Source: CAWFGW01 sp963815495 (GTDB taxonomy: Bacteria > Bacteroidota > Bacteroidia > Cytophagales > JAAEPT01). From it: 64,000 bases of DNA. The notes below the pieces were generated by a model that saw only the letters and a list, made by a program, of their open reading frames with translations, had not been told where the DNA came from and did no database searches. Location: positions 139,781-203,780 of the forward strand of contig CAWFGW010000013.1 in NCBI GenBank assembly GCA_963815495.1. Reading direction: 5' to 3'. A program made the position numbers and the translations under genes. This document shows positions 26,655-37,200 of the stretch, one piece after another (within the stretch, counting starts at the first letter, position 1; every line of letters begins with the position of its first letter).

Positions 26655-27541
26655 ACGCGTTCTAATACATAAAACATGTACTTTTTTTCTTTAACAAACT
26701 TTTCTGGATCAACTGCTGCTAATTCTTTCTGGGCTTTTTTGCTAATATCTCCTTGAAAACTTTGAGTTAGATAATATAACCAAGGTTGTTTATATTTCAT
26801 TTTTTCTGTAGCAAATAATGCTAGCGGTTCAAGAAAGCGTTTGTAATAAAAGTTTATCACTTTTAATGTAGGTAGCGAATTGAGGGTTATATCTTGTTCA
26901 TGGACAATTTTCCATCCATGCTTGTTCATGCATGCCATAAAATCTTCTAATCGATGGCCTGATTTATTAATAGTTTTTTCTTCTATTCTAAAAAAATCGG
27001 TAATTAACCAGCGACCACCCTGGAGTAATAAAGCATCAACTTTTTTAAAAGCTTCATCTAAGTTAATGTATTGCAATGATTCTGAATTAATTATTGTTCC
27101 AAACTTATCTGTGGTTTCTAACTCTTCAAACTTCAAATTATGTACTGTTAAATCAGGCTTTTTTTGATTGATATACCTTTTTTGAAGTAAATTGGGGGTC
27201 AATGACTGAACGCGATACCCTTTCTCAAGAAGAATGGTGGATAAGCCGCCCATCCCACAACCCACATCTAACACTTTTTCTTCTTTGTTTTTTATCTGCT
27301 CAATCATCACTTCTGAATAGCGTACCTGGGCATTTTCAATATCACGAACTGACACAGTATCTGGCGCTACATTGATATCATCAAAGTAACCAAAGTGTAG
27401 CATATCTTTGCTCAATATTTTTGAGTAAAGCATCAATTCCGTATCGTTTTTAGACTTGTCGTATTTGGGGCTATTTTTATGAAATCGATAAGCTTTATAA
27501 AGCTTGATTGGGTTTAAGAAAGTGGCTAAGACTTTTTTCAT
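26651..27541 (-). CDS. SAM-dependent methyltransferase, class I
   Basis: 296 residues from ATG 27541 (MKKVLATFLNPIKLYKAYRF); 12 more residues are possible from 27577, but that start lies in the gldJ terminator region. Motif I is VLDVGCGMGGLSTILLEKGY, motif II-like VQSLTPN, and GTIINSESLQYINLDEA, a typical post-I motif with GGRWLITDFFR. The combination resembles the cyclopropane-fatty-acid/sterol-methyltransferase-like group, but the substrate cannot be told. There is no transmembrane segment. It lies downstream of gldJ on the same strand but is separated from it by a strong terminator. Confidence 0.85.
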   Translation of the reverse strand: MKKVLATFLNPIKLYKAYRFHKNSPKYDKSKNDTELMLYSKILSKDMLHFGYFDDINVAPDTVSVRDIENAQVRYSEVMIEQIKNKEEKVLDVGCGMGGLSTILLEKGYRVQSLTPNLLQKRYINQKKPDLTVHNLKFEELETTDKFGTIINSESLQYINLDEAFKKVDALLLQGGRWLITDFFRIEEKTINKSGHRLEDFMACMNKHGWKIVHEQDITLNSLPTLKVINFYYKRFLEPLALFATEKMKYKQPWLYYLTQSFQGDISKKAQKELAAVDPEKFVKEKKYMFYVLERV

Positions 27542-27575
27542 TGTATTAATTGCTGTTGAAAGAAAATATTTAGTC

Positions 27576-27609
27576 AAAAAAGAAAGGGATCACTTTCGTG
27601 AACCCTTTC
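27576..27609 (-). terminator. Intrinsic terminator of gldJ
   Basis: On the minus strand GAAAGGG-T-TCAC, tetraloop GAAA, GTGA-T-CCCTTTC (27609-27582), then six Ts (27581-27576). A GNRA-type loop and a T tract make it strong. Confidence 0.88.
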
Positions 27610-27634
27610 AGTATTAATGGTATGAATATTAATT

Positions 27635-28837
27635 TTAGTAGTTTGTACCTGCACGAATCATCGCACATCTGAATCCAATAGTTGCAGTACAAGAATCTTC
27701 TGCTAAGTATCTTCTAGTACCTGGAGACATCCAATAAGCAACATCTTTCCAAGAACCACCTTTGTAAACTCTTGTATGATCGTCAATTAATGATTGGAAA
27801 CCTTTAGTATCGTAACCTTTTTCATCGTCTAAAGTACCATCTCTTCTTAATGGGTTTAAGTCATCCATTACTTGGAATGAAGTTGGACGGTAAACATCAT
27901 ATACCCACTCATTCACGTTGCCAGCCATGTTGTATAAACCGAAATCATTTGGAGGGTAGTTATAGATATAATCTGTAATCATAGCACCGTCATTCAACTT
28001 ACCAGCGATACCAGCATAGTCACCACGACCTCTTTTAAAGTTCGCTAAGAACATACCCATTTCATTTCCGTAAGGGTTTCTTAATGCGTGACCATCCCAA
28101 GGATAAAGTCGTTTATGCGTTTGATTTTCGTCTAACCATTGGTTACCAATAAGAGCTTGCGCAGCATATTCCCATTCTGCTTCAGATGGAAGTCGATAGT
28201 TTGGTAATACAACACCTGATTCTAAAGGAATACGACCTTCATAACCGCCTTCTGGTATTTCAATACCAGCATCTTCAGCCAATTTTTTATTTACAACATT
28301 TGTTCTCCAATTTGAAAAGTCAACTGCTTGTAACCAATTAATACCCACAACAGGAAAATAACGGAACCCAGGGTATCTCAAGTAATGATCTACATACGGG
28401 TCATTATAAGCTAACTCACTTTGCCATACTAATGTATCAGGCAAAGCTGACTGCCAAAATTCTTCAGAAGAGTCTCTTCTGATATAAAATAAATATTCTA
28501 ACCAGTGAACATTAGCGATTTCTGTTTCATCCATGTAGAATGACGCAACCGTAACTGTTCTTTCTAAGTTATCTTGTCTTTTTAAAAGATCCTCTTCATA
28601 AGAACCTAATACAGTTCTACCACCTTCAATAAATACCAAGTTTGGACCTTCTGGCTGACCAAAATACTGACTTACTTGGAAACCATCTTCCTCATTATAA
28701 GCAAGACCTGTTGCCGTACTTTGCGATCCAGGATCCATACTCGTAGGGTTACCTGTACCACCTCCACAAGATGCTAAAATAGCTGCTGCACTGAGTACAA
28801 AGGCTACCTTTTTAACAATTCTAACAAGCTTATTCAT
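27635..28837 (-). CDS. gldJ: Gliding motility / T9SS lipoprotein GldJ
   Basis: 400 residues, an outer-membrane-associated lipoprotein needed for T9SS and gliding in Flavobacteriia. Signal peptide with lipobox AAILASCGGG. The body is a formylglycine-generating-enzyme (SUMF1) fold without need of enzyme activity. GldJ rather than GldK is favoured by LVFIEGGRTVLGS, SALPDTLVWQSELAYNDPYV, YPGFRYFPVVGINWLQAVDF, LANFKRGRGDYAGIAGKLND and C-terminal RVYKGGSWKDVAYW ... IGFRCAM. Some GldJ proteins (about 560 residues in Flavobacterium johnsoniae) carry long inserts that are absent here. It is monocistronic with its own terminator. The T9SS substrates in this window (425, 41546 and 48992) would depend on it. 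Confidence 0.93.
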   Translation of the reverse strand: MNKLVRIVKKVAFVLSAAAILASCGGGTGNPTSMDPGSQSTATGLAYNEEDGFQVSQYFGQPEGPNLVFIEGGRTVLGSYEEDLLKRQDNLERTVTVASFYMDETEIANVHWLEYLFYIRRDSSEEFWQSALPDTLVWQSELAYNDPYVDHYLRYPGFRYFPVVGINWLQAVDFSNWRTNVVNKKLAEDAGIEIPEGGYEGRIPLESGVVLPNYRLPSEAEWEYAAQALIGNQWLDENQTHKRLYPWDGHALRNPYGNEMGMFLANFKRGRGDYAGIAGKLNDGAMITDYIYNYPPNDFGLYNMAGNVNEWVYDVYRPTSFQVMDDLNPLRRDGTLDDEKGYDTKGFQSLIDDHTRVYKGGSWKDVAYWMSPGTRRYLAEDSCTATIGFRCAMIRAGTNY

Positions 28838-28943
28838 ACCTAAATTTTGTTTGTTGTCTTTTTACAAGCTATAAATATAATCTATTAGTAGTAACATTCA
28901 AAAGTTTTCCACACGAAAAATTCTTACTTTATATATATTTTTC

Positions 28944-29531
28944 TTACTCACAAAGTAACTGATGTGTTATCTCCTTGAGAACAGGAACAATTTCCTGTTC
29001 AAACCAATGGTTTCTCTGTAACCAAAATCTATTTCTAGGGGATGGATGGGGCATTGGTAAAAAATGAGGCAGGTACTCGTGATAGTTCTTAACGGTTTCG
29101 GTCAATGTTTTTTTCTTTTTTTCACGCAAAAAATAGTCTAAGGCATATTGCCCAAATAGCAAGGTAAGTCTAATATTGGGTAATAATTTTAATAATTGCT
29201 CATGCCAGGTGAGAGCGCATTCTTTTCTAGGGGGGAGGTCCCCTGACTTTCCTTTTCCAGGATAACAAAACCCCATAGGGATAATAGCAAAGTTATTTTC
29301 GTCATAAAAAGTCTCACGGTCTACCCCTAACCAATCTCTTAATTTATCACCACTCGGGTCATTCCATGGAACACTCGTCTTATGCACTCGTGTTCCTGGG
29401 GCTTGACCAACAACCAAGATTTTTGATTCAGCCGAAGCTCTTAATACAGGGTTTGGGCCTAATGGCAAATGCGCCTGACAGAGATTACAACTCCGTATTT
29501 CTCTTAAAAGTAAATCCAGTTCGTTTTCCAT
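28944..29531 (-). CDS. Uracil-DNA glycosylase family protein
   Basis: 195 residues with a UDG superfamily fold: start IRSCNLCQAHLPLGPNPVLR, motif 1 ILVVGQAPGTRVHKTSVPWN DPSG, a middle MGFCYPGKGKSGDLPPRKEC and motif 2 MPHPSPRNRFWLQRN. The two N-terminal Cys (CNLC) and the Cys later in GFCYPG are reminiscent of Fe-S UDGs, but the full four-Cys pattern of families 4 and 5 is not evident, so it belongs to the YqiY-like family-6/'uracil-DNA glycosylase family protein' group. Its ATG overlaps the mfd stop codon (TAATG at 29533-29529), so the two repair genes are translationally coupled. Confidence 0.85.
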   Translation of the reverse strand: MENELDLLLREIRSCNLCQAHLPLGPNPVLRASAESKILVVGQAPGTRVHKTSVPWNDPSGDKLRDWLGVDRETFYDENNFAIIPMGFCYPGKGKSGDLPPRKECALTWHEQLLKLLPNIRLTLLFGQYALDYFLREKKKKTLTETVKNYHEYLPHFLPMPHPSPRNRFWLQRNHWFEQEIVPVLKEITHQLLCE

Positions 29532-32500
29532 TAAATCACAGATTTCAATAAAATTAAAGCTTGTCCAACTCCCGTGATATTTTTAAAAGTGATATTCATT
29601 TTACCACCCTTTTCTTGTAAAGAACAGCGTTGATGATTTTTTTGAATGAAAGCCAACAGTTTCCCAAATACTTCTGATTGGAAATAGGCATCGTTGTTTT
29701 CAATATTAACGTGACCTTTCATCACGCCTTGCTTGAGCATTAATTTTTCAAAACCCAGTCGTTCTGCTTCCCACCGCAAAGGGACGGTTTCTATTAAGCT
29801 CATCACTTCGGGTGGAATTACGCCAAACCGGTCAATCAAAGTAGTGGAAAATTCTTGAAGCGCTGGTTCATTTTTAATTACATCTAAGGCATTGTATAAC
29901 CTTAGTCGTTCGGAAATATTTGACACATAGTCTTCTGGAATCAATACCTCCAAATCGGTTTCAATATTACAATCAACCTTGAGTTTAGAAATATCAATTT
30001 CAGTTTTAAATAAGTCCTTAAACTCTGTTTCTTTTAGTTCTTGAATGGCTTCGTCTAGTAAATGTTGATAGGTTTCTATGCCAATATCATTAATATACCC
30101 ACTTTGTTCACCACCTAATAAATCGCCAGCACCACGTATTTCAAGGTCACGCATGGCAATCTTAAACCCATCACCTAATTCAGAATATTCTTCTAATGTT
30201 TCTAAGCGTTTTCTTCCATCAGAAGTCAACACAGACATAGCTGGGGTTAACAAATAGCAAAATGCTTTTTTATTCGACCGCCCCACACGGCCCCGCATTT
30301 GATGTAAATCAGACAAACCAAAGTTTTGTGCCTGATTAATAATAATAGTATTGGCATTGGTGATATCTAGTCCCGACTCAATAATATTAGTGGAAACCAG
30401 CACATCAGTTTCATGGTCAATAAAGCGAAGCATCGCTTTTTCTAATTGCTTACCCTCCATTTGTCCATGGGCGACTCCAACACGTGCATCTGGCACCAAC
30501 CGCAAAATAATATCTCCTATTTTTTCGATGTCCGCTACGCGATTATGAACAAAAAACACTTGTCCTCCACGCTTTAACTCGAAGCTTACCGCATCGCGAA
30601 TGATACGTTCATCAAACGTGTGAATCTCTGTAGTTACTGGTCTTCTGTTTGGTGGTGGTGTTGTAATCACGGATAAATCCCTCGCACCCATTAATGAGAA
30701 TTGCAACGTCCGAGGAATAGGTGTGGCCGTAAGTGTGAGCACATCGACATTCACCTTAAACTCTTTTAATTTATCTTTTACCGCTACGCCAAACTTTTGC
30801 TCCTCGTCAATAATTAAGAGACCTAAGTCTTTAAATTTGATTTCTTTCCCAACTATTTTATGCGTTCCGACAAGGATATCTATTTCACCTTTTTTAAGAC
30901 GGTCTTTAATTTCCTTGATTTCCTTGGTAGTTCTAAACCGATTGATGTAGTCGACTTTACAAGGCATATCTTCCAACCGGTTTTGAAAAGTATGGAAATG
31001 CTGTTGTGCTAAAATGGTAGTTGGTACTAATACCGCGACTTGTTTACTATCGCAGACGGCTTTAAATGCAGCCCGAATGGCTACTTCAGTTTTACCAAAC
31101 CCTACGTCCCCACATACTAAGCGATCCATAGGGTATTCTTTTTCCATGTCTGTTTTCACATCAGCAGCAGCTTTGGCTTGGTCTGGTGTGTCTTCATACA
31201 TAAAAGAGGTTTCAAGCTCTACTTGCAAGTAGTTGTCTGGCGAAAAAGCAGTCCCTTTATTTGCTCTGCGTTGGGCGTATAGCTTGATCAGGTCTATAGC
31301 TATTTCTTTAACTTTTCTTTTGACCTTTTTCTTTTTGTTTTCCCACTCGGGTGAACCCAACTTACTCATTTGAGGAGGGGGCGCATCTTTATTGCTAAAC
31401 TTAGCTATCTTATGCAGGGAATGTACATTGATATACAAAATGTCGTTATCGCGGTAGATGATTCGGATGGATTCTTGAATTTTACCATTCACATCTTTTC
31501 GTTCCATACCCGCAAAGCGGCCCACCCCATAATCAATATGCGTGATATAGTCACCTGGCTGAAGACTTTTTAATTCTTTTACGGTAAGAGCTTTTGAGCG
31601 CGAATGTTTTTCTTTGACCTTAAATTTAAAATAGCGCTCAAAAATTTGATGATCGGTGAAGAGGACTAATTTTTCATCTTCATCTACAAAGCCTTCTCGC
31701 AAAGATGTGGCCAGGTTGTCAATGTGTAATGTGGGATCCAACTCTTTTAGCACACTTCGTAGTTTGGTGATGTGTTGCAAAGAATCTCCCACAATAGCTA
31801 TGGAATAACCGGTGGCTTTATATTCAGCTAACGAATCTGCCAGAAGATTGAATTTTTTATTGAAAGAAGGCTGTGGTTTGATGTCAAAGACAATCTCTTC
31901 TCCTTTCAAACGATTTTTTACTCCAAACTCTATGGCAGAGAAAGTCTTAACTAAGGAAGAAAAACTTTCTTTTGTTTCAAATAATTCGCTAGGTGAATTA
32001 ATGACTTTACTATCGCCAGACTCCTTCATTAGGGTGGCAAAATTTTCGCTCACTTTTTCAAAGGATTTTTCAATGACATCAACAGTTAGTGGATAATCTT
32101 TAATCCAGATGGTGGTGTTCGAAGGAATATATTCTAAAAATGACTGACGCGTTTCCTCTAATAATTTCGTTTGTACGTCTGGGATAATAGAAATTGATTT
32201 CTTTTTTTCTACCGAAAGTTGCGACTCAGGGTCAAAGGTACGGATGCTTTCTACTTCTTTTCCTAATAACTCAATACGATAAGGTAACTCGTTAGCAAAA
32301 GAATATATATCAATAATACCACCACGGATAGAAAAATCTCCTGCTTCATACACAAAGTCATTCATTTGAAAACCGTATTCCACCAAGAGCTCAGACATAA
32401 AACTCAAATCAAGAGAGTCTCCGACTTTCACACCAAAAGTGTTTTTAACCAATGACCTTTTATTTATCACCTTCTCAATTAAAGCCTGAGGGTAGGTCAC

Positions 32501-32872
32501 AATTAAATCTGCATCAAGTGATTTAGAATTGATGGTATTCAATACCTCAGCACGCTGAAGCACATTGGCGTTTTCTATTTCATCATAAATAAAAGGCCGC
32601 TTATAGGAAGTAGGGAAAAATTGCACATTACGCTCTTTGCCTAACATATTTTCCAAATCGTTTTGGAAATAAGCTGCTTCTTCGCGGTCACGTAAAATAA
32701 AGAGGTGAGGCTTTTTATTTGCTTGATAAACACAACTAGCTAACAGTGCATCAAAACTACCGCGACTATTTTTTATGAATAGATTGCCTTTCTCCTTGTC
32801 TTTTAACTTCTCAGTTAACAAGGAAACTAAGGGGCTAGCTTTATAAATTTTAAGTAAGTCTTTTACTTCCAC
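29531..32872 (-). CDS. mfd: Transcription-repair coupling factor Mfd
   Basis: 1113 residues; releases RNA polymerase stalled at DNA damage and recruits UvrA. Domain order is normal: UvrB-homology N-terminal part (FFPTSYKRPFIYDEIENANV), RNA-polymerase-interaction domain starting PGDYITHIDYGVGRF AGM, a superfamily 2 translocase with Walker A GDVGFGKTEVA near residue 590, DEEQ box IIDEEQKFGVAVK, motif III LTLTATPIPRTL, and QMRGRVGRS. The C-terminal TRCF domain ends with LERFGVIPPEV-like sequence (LIDRFGVIPPEVMSLIETV). Complete. It lies in a two-gene unit with the UDG-family gene; uvrA is also in this window (45851). Confidence 0.96.
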   Translation of the reverse strand: MEVKDLLKIYKASPLVSLLTEKLKDKEKGNLFIKNSRGSFDALLASCVYQANKKPHLFILRDREEAAYFQNDLENMLGKERNVQFFPTSYKRPFIYDEIENANVLQRAEVLNTINSKSLDADLIVTYPQALIEKVINKRSLVKNTFGVKVGDSLDLSFMSELLVEYGFQMNDFVYEAGDFSIRGGIIDIYSFANELPYRIELLGKEVESIRTFDPESQLSVEKKKSISIIPDVQTKLLEETRQSFLEYIPSNTTIWIKDYPLTVDVIEKSFEKVSENFATLMKESGDSKVINSPSELFETKESFSSLVKTFSAIEFGVKNRLKGEEIVFDIKPQPSFNKKFNLLADSLAEYKATGYSIAIVGDSLQHITKLRSVLKELDPTLHIDNLATSLREGFVDEDEKLVLFTDHQIFERYFKFKVKEKHSRSKALTVKELKSLQPGDYITHIDYGVGRFAGMERKDVNGKIQESIRIIYRDNDILYINVHSLHKIAKFSNKDAPPPQMSKLGSPEWENKKKKVKRKVKEIAIDLIKLYAQRRANKGTAFSPDNYLQVELETSFMYEDTPDQAKAAADVKTDMEKEYPMDRLVCGDVGFGKTEVAIRAAFKAVCDSKQVAVLVPTTILAQQHFHTFQNRLEDMPCKVDYINRFRTTKEIKEIKDRLKKGEIDILVGTHKIVGKEIKFKDLGLLIIDEEQKFGVAVKDKLKEFKVNVDVLTLTATPIPRTLQFSLMGARDLSVITTPPPNRRPVTTEIHTFDERIIRDAVSFELKRGGQVFFVHNRVADIEKIGDIILRLVPDARVGVAHGQMEGKQLEKAMLRFIDHETDVLVSTNIIESGLDITNANTIIINQAQNFGLSDLHQMRGRVGRSNKKAFCYLLTPAMSVLTSDGRKRLETLEEYSELGDGFKIAMRDLEIRGAGDLLGGEQSGYINDIGIETYQHLLDEAIQELKETEFKDLFKTEIDISKLKVDCNIETDLEVLIPEDYVSNISERLRLYNALDVIKNEPALQEFSTTLIDRFGVIPPEVMSLIETVPLRWEAERLGFEKLMLKQGVMKGHVNIENNDAYFQSEVFGKLLAFIQKNHQRCSLQEKGGKMNITFKNITGVGQALILLKSVI

Positions 32873-32956
32873 GTTCCTCTACTTACTCCTAACAATTACA
32901 ATCCATATTTTTGATTTTCAGCAAAGAAGAACCACTTCGTTTGCAACAAACAGCTA

Positions 32957-32964
32957 CAAAAGTA
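32957..32964 (-). promoter_or_regulatory. Possible mfd promoter -7 box
   Basis: TACTTTTG on the minus strand matches TAnnTTTG fully; no clear -33 TTG is at the right distance. It would give a leader of about 80 bases before the mfd ATG. Confidence 0.35.
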
Positions 32965-33108
32965 TAAAACCACTTCAAAAACAGTAAACTAATGACTAAG
33001 TTAGTTCTTTGAAAAATTAAAAGGTTGAAACAAAGACCTAAAACTGATAGAATTATTCGATAAATAGTAGCAGTTTTGGGAATTAGGTTAGCAAGTTTCT
33101 TTTAGAGA

Positions 33109-34230
33109 ATGAAATCAGGTAAAATTGTCATCACACTTGGAGGGATAGGTTTAGCGTTATTTTTAAGCTGGGCTTTCATTTCTTTCATGACAAAAGAAAA
33201 ACCACCAGTAGATAATGTCTCAAAACTAGGTACTACGGGGTTAGTTAAGGTCATTACTGTAGATAACGGTATTGTACCCATTATGGTTAAATCGGAAGGG
33301 CGTGTCTATAATGCTTCCATGGTTCATCTTATTTCAGAAGTAAAAGGTGAAATTGTTGCAGGAAAACATCCATTAAAACAAGGCGCCTCTTTCAGAAAAG
33401 GAGAATTGATTTTTTCAGTATCTAACCCAGAAGGATTATATGCGCTAAAGGCAGCTAGAAGTGCATTTATACAGTTATTGACTACATTACTTCCTGATTT
33501 AAAAACCGATTTTAAAAAAGATTTTAAAAAATGGGAAAACTATTTTTCCGAGGTGAGTGCTAATAGTAACTTGCCTAAGTTGCCCGAAATAGAGGATGAT
33601 AGAGAACATTTATTTCTATCTAACCGGCAATTATTTAAATCCTATTATGAAGTAAAGGCTCGGGAAGCACAGTTTCAAAAACATTATTTCTTTGCTCCTT
33701 TTGATGGAGTTTTAATGAATGTAGTTATACAGGAAGGTACACAGCTAAACCCAGGAATGAACGTAGGAACATTTGGAAAAACAAGTGAAAAAGAAATTGA
33801 AGTATCGCTTTCTGACTCTCAAATTGGTCAAGTGAAAGTAGGGGATAATGCAACGGTATATCAAACGGGTACTTCGAAGGAGCTATCTGGAAAGGTGGCA
33901 CGAGTAAGTGATTTTTTAAACCCAGCAACACAGTCTTTTTCAGGTTATATAAAAATAAAAAATCAGGATGCGATTAAACATGGGGAGTATTACCGAGTAA
34001 AAATTGATGCTGGAATAATAAAAAACGCTCAAAAGCTAAGCATTGAAGCGATATATGGTGAAAATGATGTTCAGATTTATCAAAAAGATTCAACATTAAC
34101 CAAACAGGCCGTTGACCTGGTTTACTACGATGACGAAATTGCGGTCGTGAAAGGTTTAAACGATAGTACAAAGGTGGTCAATCAAAAAGTGCCACTATTT
34201 GAAGGAAGGAAATACAAAGCACTCAATTAA
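33109..34230 (+). CDS. RND efflux periplasmic adaptor subunit
   Basis: 373 residues, the membrane-fusion protein linking the RND pump to the outer-membrane channel. One N-terminal signal anchor (IVITLGGIGLALFLSWAFIS). The lipoyl/biotinyl-type halves are seen at VKSEGRVYNASMVHLISEVK GE and FAPFDGVLMNVVIQEGTQLN PG, with a short helical hairpin between (about 115-190). Beta-barrel strands IEVSLSDSQIGQVKVGDNAT V follow. It is normal for HlyD/MFP proteins. First of three abutting genes; the pump starts with the base right after its stop codon. Confidence 0.9.
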   Translation: MKSGKIVITLGGIGLALFLSWAFISFMTKEKPPVDNVSKLGTTGLVKVITVDNGIVPIMVKSEGRVYNASMVHLISEVKGEIVAGKHPLKQGASFRKGELIFSVSNPEGLYALKAARSAFIQLLTTLLPDLKTDFKKDFKKWENYFSEVSANSNLPKLPEIEDDREHLFLSNRQLFKSYYEVKAREAQFQKHYFFAPFDGVLMNVVIQEGTQLNPGMNVGTFGKTSEKEIEVSLSDSQIGQVKVGDNATVYQTGTSKELSGKVARVSDFLNPATQSFSGYIKIKNQDAIKHGEYYRVKIDAGIIKNAQKLSIEAIYGENDVQIYQKDSTLTKQAVDLVYYDDEIAVVKGLNDSTKVVNQKVPLFEGRKYKALN

Positions 34231-37200
34231 GTGAGACCAATCGTAAGCTTTTTTGTAAGGTACCCTATTTGGGCTAACGTCCTCATTATACTCATCTGCT
34301 TTTTGGGTTTTATGAGTATGAAGGGCATTAAGCGCTCATATTTTCCAGAAAGAAACACCAATAATATAGCTGTTCAAGTAATTTATCCTGGAGCATCTCC
34401 TGAGGAAGTAGAACAGGGAATAACACTCAAAATTGAAAATGCAGTTAAAAGCCTTGAAAAGGTAGAGGAAGTTAACTCAACCAGTTCTGAGAATGTAGCT
34501 ATTGTGGTGATTGGCAGAAAACAGCGGTTTAGCATCGATGAGATGTTGACTGATGTGAAAAATGCAATCGATCAAATTAATTCTTTCCCTGAGGGTGCAG
34601 AGAAACCCATCGTATTTAAGTTGTTACCAAAAAATACCGTAATGCAGCTAACGCTTTCGAGCAACGCGGATATTTTAGACTTGCGAGACTTAGCCATCAA
34701 GGTGAAAAATGATTTTTTAAACTCTCGAGTTATCTCACAGCTAAAAATGGACGGCATGCCAGAGGTAGAAATGGCAGTAGAAGTGCGTAAAATGGAGCTT
34801 GACCGTTATCAAATGACTATTAATGAAATAGTAGATGCTATTAAGTATAGTAATGTGGATGTTTCCGGAGGGACGATTAAGACAGGGAAAGAAGAGTTAC
34901 TTATTCGCTCTAAAGGTAAGGAGTTAGATGCGGAACACATTGAGAACATTGTGGTAAGAACCTCTTCCAGTGCAGGAATTTTAAAAATAAAAGACCTAGC
35001 GGATGTTAGATTCCAGTTAGCTGAAAGTCCTAATAAACGTTACTTCAATGGACAAAGAGCCATCGGTTTCACTATAGAGAAATTAGCTGAAGAAGATATA
35101 ATTCTAATCACTGATTATTTAAAAGAATACATTACTCAGTTTAACAAACTGAACACAGAGGCTCAAATTGATATTATTGAAGACAGTTCCATTCCGTTGA
35201 ACGAACAGTTAAAAATTTTAACTGAAAATGGAGTGATGGGCCTCGTTTTGGTGATGATTTCTTTAGGGATTTTCCTTAATCTCCGTCTTGCTTTTTGGGT
35301 AGCCATGGGGATACCTGTTTCCTTTTTAGGGATGATAATCGTGGGTTATATCATGGGAGTGACCATCAACCAAATATCACTTTTCGGAATGATTTTAGTG
35401 ATCGGAATTTTGGTGGATGATGGAATTGTGATTTCAGAAAATGTTTACATGCATCTTGAAAAAGGGAAATCACCCCTCCGAGCTGCTGTTGACGGGTTAA
35501 TGGAAGTGCTTCCATCTGTGTTCATTTCTGTTTTTACCACAATTATTGCTTTTGTTGGTCTATTTTTTATCGAGGGTTACATTGGCGACTTTATTAAAGA
35601 AATTGCCATTATCGTTATTGCCTGCCTTACCGTTTCTTTACTTGAAGCAATGTTCATTTTACCAGCCCACTTGAGTTCTAAATCGACATTGGGTAAACAA
35701 ACCAAGTTTATAATCGCAGTAAATCAGGGGGTTAATTATGTCAAAAACAAACTATACAGTCGGGCACTTCGATTTGTGATTCATTGGCGAACGCTTATTG
35801 CCCTAGCTGTTCCCATCATCACTTTTGGGTTGATTTTCGGTCTAATTCAAGGCGGACAATTAAACTTTTCTTTATTCCCTTTTCTAGACTCGGATAAGCT
35901 CACACTAGAATTGGTAATGCAGCAAGGTACCGATGAGCAAATTACTGAAAAGCGGCTTCAGCGGTGTGAAGCAGCTATATGGCGGGTAAATGAACAAATC
36001 AAAAAAGAGCGTGAAGACACCACAGACATTATTGTGTCCACTTCGCTAGCTGTGGGTGGCAACAGTATAGAAAAAGGGGCGCATGCTGGAGAAATTGTTA
36101 TTAAACTTCAAAATGAGGCAGAGAGAGACTATTCGAGCAAACGTATCTCTGCAAAAATAAGAAAGGAAATAGGTGACATTGAGGACGTCACTAAGTTTAC
36201 ACTAGAAGGGAAGACCTTTTTTGGAAAGCCAGTGGTTATCGGCTTAATGAGTCCGAATACCAAAGAACTTTACGCAGCAAAAGATGAACTAAAAGCACAA
36301 TTAAAAGCACTGCCTGAATTAAAGGATGTGATAGACAATGACATTGAGGGGAAAAAAGAGCTCAACATTACTTTAAAACCAAAAGCCAAATACTTAGGAC
36401 TAACCATAGGTGATGTCAGCTTGCAAGTGCGAAATGCATTTTTTGGAAAAGAAGCACAGCGTATTCAGCGTAATGAAGATGATGTGAAAATTGTGGTGCG
36501 ATATCCTAAAGAAGATAGAGCTTCTTTCTCTGATTTAAACTCCATGCAAATTGTTACGCCCACAGGCTTAAAAGTACCTTTTAGAGAAATTGCTAGTTAT
36601 GAAATTGAACGAGGTATTGTAACAATCGCACACCATGCCGGACAACGAGAAATTAAAATTGAAGCTTCACAAGTAGATCCTGACAAGTCACTAGATAATT
36701 TGTTAGAAAAAATAAATACAGAAATTTTACCTCCTATTTTAGATAAATATCCATCAATAAGTATTGTGAAGGGTGGTCAAGAACGCGAGCAGCAAAAGTT
36801 TAACGACTCTAAAAATCGTGTAATAATCATCGTTGTGATCTGTATTTATTTAGTAATGTCATTAGCATTTCGATCGTGGTCCCAACCAATTATTATCTTG
36901 ATTATGATTCCATTTGGCGTAGCTAGTGCCTATTTAGGGCATTTCATCCATGATCAAAGTATTGTAATTATGAGCCAATTTGGTTTAATAGGATTATGTG
37001 GTGTAATTATTAATGATGCCGTAGTATTTCTTGATAAATACAATACACAAATAAAGTTAGGCCAATCCGTAAAACAAGCTGTTTATAATGCTGGAAAGTC
37101 CCGTTTCAGAGCCATTATGTTAACATCAATCACCACTGTAGTGGGCTTATATCCTTTAATTTTTGAAAAAAGTAATGAAGCAAAATTCTTAGTGCCGATG

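Noticed and set aside
27635..28837. Assignment as GldK instead of GldJ
   Set aside because: The SPDTLVW-like, VVGxNWLQAVDFSNWR, LANFKRGRGDY and final IGFRCAM motifs match GldJ, and gldL/M/N, which normally follow gldK, are absent.
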